This document shows positions 1 to 5,351 of a stretch of 8,371 nucleotides of DNA, in pieces. Location: positions 1-8,371 of the forward strand of contig JAUWTC010000086.1 of assembly GCA_030609785.1 (NCBI GenBank), in the 5' to 3' direction. Source of the DNA: Holophagae bacterium. GTDB taxonomy: Bacteria > Acidobacteriota > Thermoanaerobaculia > Thermoanaerobaculales > Sulfomarinibacteraceae. Both the position numbers and the translations under genes were made by a program. The notes beneath the pieces were generated by a model. The model had not been told where the DNA came from, did not search any database, and saw only the letters and a program-made list of their open reading frames with translations. How positions within the stretch are numbered: the first letter of the stretch is position 1; the number at the start of each line of letters is the position of its first letter.

Positions 1-22
1 CGATGCGAAGAAGGGCGACACC

Positions 23-178
23 GGGCAACCCACGGCGGCGCCGTCGGCAGTCGAGTCTCGGCTGACGCCGCAGGCCGCCGAGGTCATTTCCCGGAGGGGC
101 GGCTGTCTCCCGAATTCTGAAATGTTGCCCCTCCGGGAAATGCACCGAGCGGGGACGCGAAGCGGCCCCGAAGGCCGG
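23..178 (+). repeat. Three-stem structured repeat, copy A
   Basis: A second, inverted copy lies at 1806-1962. The two copies share six unbroken blocks of 15, 9, 12, 16, 27 and 12 nt over about 156 nt. Three successive hairpins can be drawn. Stem 1 pairs 57-62 with 77-82 (CTCGGC/GCCGAG). Stem 2 pairs 85-100 with 127-142, 16 bp perfect (CATTTCCCGGAGGGGC and its complement), with a 26-nt loop. Stem 3 pairs 150-154 with 166-170 and 156-158 with 162-164, across one A-G mismatch. There is no T-run after any stem, so it is not a simple terminator. No protein is encoded here convincingly. The rest of 1-322 holds only the higB promoter region. It could be a REP/MITE-like element or a structured RNA; I do not recognise the family. 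Confidence 0.8.
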
Positions 179-262
179 GGGTGGGGAACAGAGTCCTGGA
201 CAGCCGGCAGCGGCAAGATTGGCCAGCATAGTGTCGCAGAAAAGAGTCAGGTATACGGATCA

Positions 263-316
263 TGCGCATCTTGAAGGCAAAATATTTGTAATGCGTGATG
301 CGCAACATGCTACACT
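263..316 (+). promoter_or_regulatory. Putative higBA promoter with operator-like inverted repeat
   Basis: A -10-like TACACT (311-316) lies 19 nt downstream of a weak -35-like TTGTAA (286-291). The higB GTG codon at 323 is only 6 nt after the -10 box and no Shine-Dalgarno sequence precedes it, so the message may be leaderless. A perfect 8-bp inverted repeat, TGCGCATC (263-270) and GATGCGCA (297-304), brackets the -35 region and could bind the HigA antitoxin. HigA family antitoxins are known to autoregulate. Assignment of this particular site is inference. Confidence 0.45.
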
Positions 317-322
317 CATGGT

Positions 323-601
323 GTGATTAAGACCTTCCGGCACAAGGGGCTGCAGAAGTACTTTGAAACGGGCAGCAAGGCCGGAATTCAGGCCGACCAG
401 GAGCGGAGGCTCAGGATGCGCTTGGCCGCGCTGGACACCGCGAGCTGTATCGAAGACATGGACCTGCCTGGGTTCCGTCTTCATCCGTTGAAGGGTGATC
501 GGAAGGGACTCTGGGCGATCGATGTCAGCAGGAATTGGCGTATCGTTTTCTCCTTTGAAGGTGGCAACGTATTCGTCGTGGACTATGAGGACTACCACTG
601 A
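323..601 (+). CDS. higB: HigB-family toxin (RelE superfamily mRNA interferase)
   Basis: A 92-residue protein typical in length of HigB toxins, which cleave mRNA on the ribosome and are neutralised by HigA. The C-terminal half carries the family pattern: a basic segment with LHPLKGDRKGLW (53-64), the NWRIVF core strand (71-76) and the terminal DYEDYH (87-92), whose last histidine is a usual active-site position. The gene uses a GTG start. The nearby ATG at 318 is out of frame and closes at once, so GTG at 323 is the only sensible start. The stop overlaps the higA ATG by one base (TGATG), giving the toxin-first order that distinguishes HigBA from most TA pairs. Family assignment is firm; activity is not shown. 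Confidence 0.92.
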   Translation: MIKTFRHKGLQKYFETGSKAGIQADQERRLRMRLAALDTASCIEDMDLPGFRLHPLKGDRKGLWAIDVSRNWRIVFSFEGGNVFVVDYEDYH

Positions 602-891
602 TGACCATGCATAATCCGCCCCATCCAGGCACCTTCATCCAGGACATTTTTCTGGTGCATCTGGATATGAGTTGCCGAAGTGTGGCCCTGAGACTCGGAG
701 TTTCTCCGTCGACTTTTCTTCGGCTGGTGAAGGGTCGGAGTGGGGTCAGTCCCGAGATGGCGCTGCGTCTGTCAAGAGGACTCGGGCGATCACCAGAGAG
801 TTGGCTTGCGATGCAGGACAACTACGATCTCTGGCACGCACGGCAAAATGTCAATATCGATAACATCGAGCCGATTCAAATCTCGGGATAG
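601..891 (+). CDS. higA: HigA-family antitoxin (XRE-type helix-turn-helix)
   Basis: A 96-residue DNA-binding antitoxin expected to bind and silence HigB and to repress the higBA promoter. The opening MTMHNPPHPGTFIQDIF matches the HigA/VapI family start, in which HPG is followed by a helix. The helix-turn-helix lies at about residues 25-63 (SVALRLGVSPSTFLRLVKGR, then the ALRLSRGLGRSPESWL segment). The family's usual ending after SWLAMQDNYDLW is present, so the gene is complete. A second in-frame ATG at 607 could be used instead; I chose 601 because it overlaps the toxin stop. The gene converges on vapC with 99 nt between them, in which no strong terminator is visible. Confidence 0.93.
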   Translation: MTMHNPPHPGTFIQDIFLVHLDMSCRSVALRLGVSPSTFLRLVKGRSGVSPEMALRLSRGLGRSPESWLAMQDNYDLWHARQNVNIDNIEPIQISG

Positions 892-990
892 ATACCAAGA
901 GGCACCGCAGAAAAGGCGTCAGATGACAGCGGCCGGAGCAGGACGCCGGGGCAGCCTCAGTCGAAGCGCCTCCGAACCCGCGGCAACCCT

Positions 991-1425
991 TTATCCCCGC
1001 TCGGGATGATCGCCCACCCCATCCGGTGCGATGACTTTGAGTTTCGGGAAGTACGTGCGGTACCGCTTCGCATCACGGGTCAAGAGTTGGAACCCGGAGA
1101 TCGCTGCGTGGGCGCCGATGTAGAAATCCGGCAGCGGCGAGCGTCTCGCGCCACGTCGCAGGCGATACTCGAGGAAGCACTTTCCAGCGAGGAATGCAGC
1201 TTCCCAGGGAAGAGGGAGCCGTGCAAAGGCGGTCCCCGGAAGAGCGTCTTCCATGTCCTCGATCCGCTCAAAGCCGACTGATACCTCGGCGTAAATAATT
1301 GGGTTGATCGCGAGCACGGCATCGTCCCCCAGACGCTCGATCTGCTCCGCTGACCAGCTGTACCACACTGGGTCATCCGTCAACACGTCGAGCAGGACGT
1401 TACTGTCAACGAGGACGGTGCTCAT
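991..1425 (-). CDS. vapC: VapC-family PIN-domain ribonuclease toxin
   Basis: A 144-residue PIN-domain protein. PIN toxins use a cluster of acidic residues to hold divalent metal and cut RNA (often tRNA or rRNA). The acidic set is visible: D7 in VLVDSNVLLD, E47 in IIYAEVSVGF, D100 in PLPDFYIGAHA and D118 in LLTRDAKRYRTYFP. The RDxxRYRTYFP ending is typical of the family. The ATG at 1425-1423 overlaps the vapB stop by 4 nt (ATGA), which implies translational coupling to the antitoxin. All catalytic positions are intact, so it should be an active toxin held by VapB. The RNA target cannot be predicted from this sequence. Confidence 0.92.
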   Translation of the reverse strand: MSTVLVDSNVLLDVLTDDPVWYSWSAEQIERLGDDAVLAINPIIYAEVSVGFERIEDMEDALPGTAFARLPLPWEAAFLAGKCFLEYRLRRGARRSPLPDFYIGAHAAISGFQLLTRDAKRYRTYFPKLKVIAPDGVGDHPERG

Positions 1426-1652
1426 TCGCTTCCGCGCGTTACGGCCATGATCTCGTCCGTGGTCATGCTGACCGTCGCTTTGCCGCGCATTCGAGCGACG
1501 ATCGAACGCCCACGGCGCCGGCTGCCAGGAGCCTTGCGGAGCACGACGACATCTCCTTCAATTTCGAACTCCACCTCCGTTCCCGGGTGAATGCCGAGAC
1601 GTTCGCGAATCTCCACTGGGACGGTGACCTGACCTTTCGACGTGACCTGCAT
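1422..1652 (-). CDS. vapB: VapB-family antitoxin (SpoVT-AbrB swapped-hairpin domain)
   Basis: A 76-residue antitoxin partner of VapC. Residues 1-40 form a typical AbrB/MazE-like DNA-binding domain: MQVTSKGQVTVPVEIRERLG, then a strand-rich EVEFEIEGDVVVLRK. The tail is basic, then helical, and would wrap the toxin. I chose the ATG at 1652 because GGAGG (1658-1662, read on the minus strand) sits 5 nt upstream. A longer reading from a TTG at 1679 would add nine residues but would run through the promoter -10 box and the ribosome-binding site, so it is unlikely. The gene overlaps vapC by 4 nt. The palindromic site just upstream suggests autorepression, as is usual for VapB. Confidence 0.9.
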   Translation of the reverse strand: MQVTSKGQVTVPVEIRERLGIHPGTEVEFEIEGDVVVLRKAPGSRRRGRSIVARMRGKATVSMTTDEIMAVTRGSE

Positions 1653-1663
1653 AGCTGCCTCCA

Positions 1664-1698
1664 GGTAAGAGTTTACCAATTCTTACCCTTGTCGCCAA
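1664..1698 (-). promoter_or_regulatory. vapBC promoter with overlapping palindromic operator
   Basis: On the minus strand a -35-like TTGGCG (1698-1693) and a -10-like TAAACT (1675-1670) are separated by exactly 17 nt. The perfect inverted repeat GGTAAGA (1664-1670) and TCTTACC (1681-1687), with a 10-nt spacer, overlaps the -10 box and spacer. A third half-site, TTACC (1673-1677), lies inside it. Transcription would begin about 10 nt before the GGAGG. A repressor on this palindrome would block RNA polymerase, as expected for VapBC autoregulation; that binding is inferred. Confidence 0.65.
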
Positions 1699-1805
1699 GC
1701 CGTTACTGATCCTGTCACCGTGGCTTCTCCCGACGTTGCCTGCTGGCGCCGTCCCTGATTGCTGAGCCTGACGCGGCCCAGTGCTTCGGGCCCTGAATCC
1801 AAACA

Positions 1806-1962
1806 CCGGCCTTCGGGAGCGCGAGCGCTCCCGCTCGGTGCATTTCCCGGAGGGGCAGCATATTTTGGACTGGGAGTAGGACCGCCCCTCCGGGAAAGAA
1901 CCTCGGCGGCCGGCTGTCCTCGGCCGAGACTTGGTCGCCAAGGTGGTCGCCGTGGGTTGCCC
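1806..1962 (-). repeat. Three-stem structured repeat, copy B (inverted)
   Basis: This is the inverted partner of the element at 23-178; the matching is on the minus strand. The outer blocks are perfect: 1948-1962 matches 23-37 and 1806-1817 matches 167-178. Stem 2 pairs 1843-1856 with 1884-1897 (14 bp, 27-nt loop). Stem 1 pairs 1902-1907 with 1923-1928. Stem 3 is a perfect 8 bp with a 4-nt loop (1814-1821 with 1826-1833). In copy A the same hairpin keeps its pairing with different bases: G-C in A is A-T in B at one pair, and an A-G mismatch in A is a G-C pair in B. Loops are far less similar than stems. Its presence on the other side of the two TA modules, in opposite orientation, is the main reason to suspect a cassette. 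Confidence 0.8.
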
Positions 1963-1963
1963 C

Positions 1964-2022
1964 CCTTGACGTTGACCGCAACGTTGCACCAATCGGGAGG
2001 AGGTCGCAGGACAACGTCAAGG
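1964..2022. repeat. Inverted repeat with inner palindrome
   Basis: CCTTGACGTTG (1964-1974) and CAACGTCAAGG (2012-2022) are perfect 11-bp complements with 37 nt between them. Within the loop, GCAACGTTGC (1978-1987) is a perfect 10-bp palindrome. It abuts repeat copy B. There is no T-run, so it is not a canonical terminator. Whether it belongs to the copy B element cannot be tested, because the equivalent flank of copy A lies mostly outside the window. Confidence 0.6.
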
Positions 2023-2090
2023 ACCGCACGCCCCGTCGGAGAGGGTGCTCTCAGGGGTTGACGCCGGCGTTGGCCCGGCCCCGGCCGCCG

Positions 2091-2120
2091 TCGCTGCGTC
2101 TCTGCGTTTTTTCTTGTGCC
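2091..2120 (-). repeat. Short relic of the 9-nt-periodic repeat type
   Basis: Read on the minus strand this is A/C/G-rich, with ACGCAGAGACGCAGCGA following a run of A residues. It resembles the CGCAAAGACGCAAAG-type repeat at 4861-5020 but is much shorter and divergent. It lies 9 nt beyond the rhomboid-like stop. The T-runs are on the plus strand, so they would not terminate the minus-strand operon. The assignment is tentative. Confidence 0.35.
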
Positions 2121-2129
2121 TTTTTTCGG

Positions 2130-2996
2130 CTATTCCTTCTGTGCCGCCGCTCGAATGGCCCTTGCGGCGCACTCGGGATAGCCGGCACAGGTGCGGCAGG
2201 TCTCATCGTCGATGTGGCCGAAATCCTCCGGGGCGCAGACGGTGATCGTTGAGTCGGCGGCGACATCGAGTTCTTCGAGCAGGGGTTGGAGACCGGCAGG
2301 AACGTCTCCGGCGGCGCGGGTCTCGGCCTCGGCCTGCATGACCCGGGGGTCCCACAGGCGGTTGCGTCCCTCGGTGGCATTGTTTTCGGCCGAAATCTCT
2401 CTTTTTGCACGACGCTTTTTCATCTCGAATGCGATCTTACGTCGCGTTGGAATGCGTCTCGTAGCCAGGAAGAAGACATAACCCGCGGACATTCCGACGA
2501 AATTGGCCGCGCCGGCCACCAGGCCATAGTTGAAGCTCTGAAAGGCCAGGAACGCTCCGCCGACGACCGCAAGGTACTTGACCTTGACCGGCAGGATGAA
2601 GAACAGCCGGAACTCGGTGTCGGGGTAGAGGGTGGCGAAGGTGAAGAGCAGGGAGGTGGCAAGGAAGATGTCTCCGACCAGGGGTGCACCCAGCAGGAGG
2701 GCGGTTCCTGTGGCGCCTCCGATGGAGATCAGGTAGAAGGCGAGGAAGCGGGGTGATCCCCAGAGCTCCTCGAGGGGCCGGGCCATGATCCAGAGCACCA
2801 GTGCCGAAAAGAAGAACGAGATCATGCCGGTGTGGATGAACTGGAAGGTAAAGAGAGTCCAGGGTCGGGTGGCGACCATGCCGGGCAGGAGAGCCAGTGT
2901 TTCCAGGCTTCCCTGACCGGTTGAGGTCAAAAAGTAGACGGCAAAGTGCATGAACACCAGGCCCTCGGTCAGGTGCCAGATTTCGCGTTTCATCAT
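2130..2996 (-). CDS. Rhomboid-fold membrane protein, predicted inactive (pseudoprotease), with C-terminal cysteine cluster
   Basis: A 288-residue protein with six predicted membrane segments (about 12-25, 51-71, 83-103, 106-124, 131-152, 157-178), followed by a soluble tail of about 110 residues. Fold cues are clear: FQFIHTG (51-57), ARPLEELWGSPRFLAFYLIS (72-91) and ILPVKVKYLA (134-143) match rhomboid landmarks. The protease residues are not there. The loop His and Asn of the H-x4-H-x3-N segment are S60 and S64, the GxSG serine position is I110, and the TM6 histidine is N165. The tail is Lys/Arg-rich just after TM6 and ends with C254 and C267-x2-C270-x5-C276, a possible metal site. Two ATGs occur (2996 and 2993), overlapping the mutL stop by 4 or 1 nt; GGGAG lies 3 or 6 nt upstream. 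Function is unknown. Confidence 0.88.
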   Translation of the reverse strand: MMKREIWHLTEGLVFMHFAVYFLTSTGQGSLETLALLPGMVATRPWTLFTFQFIHTGMISFFFSALVLWIMARPLEELWGSPRFLAFYLISIGGATGTALLLGAPLVGDIFLATSLLFTFATLYPDTEFRLFFILPVKVKYLAVVGGAFLAFQSFNYGLVAGAANFVGMSAGYVFFLATRRIPTRRKIAFEMKKRRAKREISAENNATEGRNRLWDPRVMQAEAETRAAGDVPAGLQPLLEELDVAADSTITVCAPEDFGHIDDETCRTCAGYPECAARAIRAAAQKE

Positions 2997-4789
2997 CGTC
3001 TCCCGAGTCGTCGTTCCATCTCCTCCTGACTCAGGCGGAGGATGATCGGTCTGCCGTGAGGGCACCGGTAGGGGTTGTCGGTATGGGCCAGATCGTCGAG
3101 CAGGGCCCGTTGTTCGATCTCAGCCAAGCCGTGGTTGACCTTGATCGCCGCCCGGCAACTCATTGAGGCGGCCAGTTCCTCTCTGAGGATCTCGGCGACT
3201 CGCTCGGGGATGCCGTCGAGTTCGGTGGCTCGTTCGAGCAGTTCCTCGACGACTTTTCGAGCCTCCTCGGGGTCGAGGTCCGGCGGCAGGCCGGAGATGC
3301 GGACGGTTTCCGGCCCGAAGACATCGGCCTCCAAGCCGACCTTGCCCAGTATATCGGCCAACCTCGGCAGGGCGGCCGCCAGGGATTCGTCGACCTCCAG
3401 AAGCAGAGGTGCCAGAAGGCGTTGCGACGGCGCCTGTTCCCCATCCAGCCGGCGAAGAATCTGGTCGTACAACACCCGCTCGTGAGCGACGTGCTGGTCG
3501 ACGATGACCAGACCGTGCTGGTCCTCGAGCAGAATGAACGACCGGCGGTACTGTCCCATCAGGCGGCCGAAGGGCGTGTCGGAAGCGCCGGCCTTTGCAC
3601 CGCTGGCGTGTCCTGCTGCCGGTTGGCCCAGACGCGGTCCGTCGTACGTCCTCGTTCCGCCGTCCTCCGGCTGATAGACCGGGTGGGGGAAGAGCGATGG
3701 CCCAGTGGTCGGAGCGGCAGGGGCGGACCAGGTTATCGCCTGCGGTTCGGCCGCATGAGAGGGTGGAGAAGGGCCCAGGCTGTCGAAGTGGCGCACCTCC
3801 ACCTGGCCCTGGCCGGTGGTGATGACTCCGCGAAGGGCTCGTTCGACCAGGCTGAAGACGGCGCCGGAGCGGGCGAAGCGAACCTCGGTCTTGGCGGGGT
3901 GAACGTTGACGTCGACCGCATCAGGCGGCGCCGTCAGCAGCAGCACCACCCGCGATCCGCCGAAGCCCGAGCCTGCCGCGCGCAGGACCCGGTTGACCGC
4001 ACCGACCAGGAGGCGGTCCCGTACCCATCGGCCGTTGACCAGCAGGGTCAGCTGGGGCCGGCCCGAACCCTTGCCCGGCGCCAGCAGTCCCCAGGCCCGC
4101 ATACCGCCACCCTCTGCCTCGAACCGATGCACGGTGTCCAAGCCCCGTCGACGGAGCAGGTCCCTCAGTCGTTGGTCCAGAGATGTGGCCGGAGGGGCCT
4201 CGATCAAGGTCCTGCCTCCGTGCGACAGGATGAAGGTGACTTCGGGCCTGGCCAGCGCCATGGCAACAACTGCGTCCTGTGCGTGCCTGAGTTCGGTCTC
4301 GGGGGCATGGAGGAACTTCCGCCGTGCAGGGGTGTTGAAGAAGAGGTCCCGAACCTCGACGGTCGTTCCTCGACCCCGGGCCTGCCCGTCAACGCCCAGG
4401 ATGCGTCCGCCCTCAACCGTGATCTCGACGCCTCCTTCGGCGGGGTCGGCGCAGCTGGAGAGGCGGAATCTGGAGACGGCGGCAATCGAGGGCAGGGCCT
4501 CGCCCCGGAAGCCGAGGGTCGAGATCCGGTCCAGATCCTCGGCCGTATCCAACTTGGAAGTGGCGTGGCGCTCGAGGGCCAAAAGAGCGTCGTCGTGATC
4601 CATCCCGCAGCCGTCGTCGGCGACCCGAATCAACGAGCGACCACCGACGGAGAGTTCGACCTCGACCCGTGTGGCATCGGCGTCCAGGGCGTTTTCGACC
4701 AGCTCCTTGACGACGGAGGCCGGGCGCTCAACCACCTCGCCGGCGGCAATTCGGTTGATGACATGGTCCGGAAGGATCTTAACCCGCAT
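2993..4789 (-). CDS. mutL: DNA mismatch repair protein MutL, endonuclease type
   Basis: A complete 598-residue MutL, which links mismatch recognition by MutS to strand removal. The N-terminal GHKL ATPase shows all motifs: E29 and N33 in VKELVENALDA, DDGCGM (58-63) and GFRGEALPSI (93-102), then FNTPARRKFL (151-160), NGR (252-254) and NVHPAKTEVRF (295-305). A proline- and glycine-rich linker (about 335-405) leads to the C-terminal dimerisation/endonuclease domain. The metal-binding motif reads DQHVAHERVLYD (431-442), a variant of DQHAxxExxxxE, with SCRAAIK (544-550) and CPHGRP (576-581). These motifs mark the nicking type of MutL found where MutH is absent. No clear promoter was found; GGTGA lies 3 nt before the ATG. 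The stop overlaps the rhomboid-like start. Confidence 0.97.
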   Translation of the reverse strand: MRVKILPDHVINRIAAGEVVERPASVVKELVENALDADATRVEVELSVGGRSLIRVADDGCGMDHDDALLALERHATSKLDTAEDLDRISTLGFRGEALPSIAAVSRFRLSSCADPAEGGVEITVEGGRILGVDGQARGRGTTVEVRDLFFNTPARRKFLHAPETELRHAQDAVVAMALARPEVTFILSHGGRTLIEAPPATSLDQRLRDLLRRRGLDTVHRFEAEGGGMRAWGLLAPGKGSGRPQLTLLVNGRWVRDRLLVGAVNRVLRAAGSGFGGSRVVLLLTAPPDAVDVNVHPAKTEVRFARSGAVFSLVERALRGVITTGQGQVEVRHFDSLGPSPPSHAAEPQAITWSAPAAPTTGPSLFPHPVYQPEDGGTRTYDGPRLGQPAAGHASGAKAGASDTPFGRLMGQYRRSFILLEDQHGLVIVDQHVAHERVLYDQILRRLDGEQAPSQRLLAPLLLEVDESLAAALPRLADILGKVGLEADVFGPETVRISGLPPDLDPEEARKVVEELLERATELDGIPERVAEILREELAASMSCRAAIKVNHGLAEIEQRALLDDLAHTDNPYRCPHGRPIILRLSQEEMERRLGRR

Positions 4790-4860
4790 AATTCACCATC
4801 GAGGAAGGATAACCCGGACAAGCGACGAGCGGGGGTGGCACCGACGAGCCCAGGGAAAGT

Positions 4861-5020
4861 TATGAACCGCCAAGACGCAAAGAGCGCGAAGGGGGCACGA
4901 AGAGGGAAGCGATTGAACCACAAAGAACACCAAGAGCACGAAGAGAACACAAAGGTTTATTTTTTGAAAATTATCTTTGCGCCTGTCTTTGCGATCTTAG
5001 CGGTCTTTGCGGTTCAATTG
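4861..5020. repeat. Composite 9-nt-periodic repeat with inverted ends
   Basis: Three repeat units fill the gap between mutL and the small membrane-protein gene. Two read on the plus strand (about 4864-4890 and 4912-4955) and one on the minus strand (5020-4975). AAG recurs every 9 nt within units (CGCAAAGA-like words). ATTGAACC-A-CAAAG (4912-4925) is complementary to 5005-5018 at 13 of 14 positions, so a long hairpin with an AT-rich centre can form. Translated, it gives the NHKEHQEHEENT-like strings often seen as spurious proteins. It separates mutL from the upstream ftsK group. No gene, and no clear mutL promoter, is visible in 4790-5032. Confidence 0.8.
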
Positions 5021-5032
5021 TCTTCTTTTGCC

Positions 5033-5350
5033 TCAGCGCTCGAAGACGCCGGAGTCGTAGATCGAACGTTCCGGCTTGCTGTCCGGGGTGACGACTCGAG
5101 AGGGGTCGGCCAGGTCCTCCTGGATGATCAGATCGATCAGGAGATCGCGGACCCCCGCACGGCCGTTGTGCCTGAAGACGCGGTTGACCATCTTCGGATT
5201 GAGTTCGATGCCGCTCATGTGCTTGAGGTACTGACAAAAGACCCGCCCGCGGGACCGGAAACTGATGATCAGGACAACGAGAAGTGCGGAGGCCGCTCCG
5301 AGGGCGCCGAGGGTCAGCATATCCAGTCCAGCGAATTCCAAAACGTCCAT
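5033..5350 (-). CDS. Small single-pass membrane protein of unknown function
   Basis: A 105-residue protein I do not recognise. One hydrophobic segment spans about residues 11-30 (MLTLGALGAASALLVVLIIS) and is followed by FRSRGR, so the basic C-terminal part should face the cytoplasm. The cytoplasmic part looks helical and structured, with GIELNPKMVNRVFRHNG (47-63) and RDLLIDLIIQEDLADPSRVV (68-87), then a polar tail. I chose the ATG at 5350 because a strong GGGGAGG lies 6 nt upstream, inside the last codons of ftsK. A longer frame from 5401 would overlap ftsK by 50 nt and start with a low-complexity peptide. The 1-nt spacing after the ftsK stop implies cotranscription. A role near FtsK is only guilt by association. 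Confidence 0.78.
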   Translation of the reverse strand: MDVLEFAGLDMLTLGALGAASALLVVLIISFRSRGRVFCQYLKHMSGIELNPKMVNRVFRHNGRAGVRDLLIDLIIQEDLADPSRVVTPDSKPERSIYDSGVFER

Positions 5351-5351
5351 C

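Larger units (their letters stand above)
1699..2129. other. Gene-free stretch between vapB and the rhomboid-like gene
   Basis: No convincing gene was found in this stretch of about 430 nt. It holds, in order, a small GC hairpin pairing GGCCC (1775-1779) with GGGCC (1788-1792), repeat copy B (1806-1962), a second inverted repeat (1964-2022) and a short 9-nt-type repeat relic (2091-2120). Open frames across it are short or low-complexity and arise from the GC-rich repeats. Confidence 0.7.

Noticed and set aside
85..142. The 16-bp stem as a rho-independent terminator
   Set aside because: No T-run follows on either strand and the loop is 26 nt long.
23..178. Hairpin element as an integron attC site carrying TA cassettes
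   Set aside because: No convincing RYYYAAC/GTTRRRY core pair is present, the two copies are inverted rather than direct, and no integrase is seen.
915..947. GGCGTC/GACGCC inverted repeat between higA and vapC as a shared terminator
   Set aside because: Only 6 bp with a 21-nt loop and no T-run on either side; such pairs are expected by chance in GC-rich DNA.
1653..1679. N-terminal extension of VapB from a TTG at 1679
   Set aside because: It would place the start within the -10/operator palindrome and skip the strong GGAGG before the ATG at 1652; the AbrB domain begins naturally at that ATG.
2997..3065. N-terminal extension of the rhomboid-like protein from 3065
   Set aside because: The extra 23 residues are polar low-complexity sequence overlapping mutL in another frame. 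The ATGs at 2996/2993 have a ribosome-binding site and a stop-overlap arrangement.
4861..5020. Periodic repeat as a CRISPR array
   Set aside because: The units are short, purine-rich, 9-nt periodic and in both orientations, with no constant repeat and unique spacer pattern and no cas genes.
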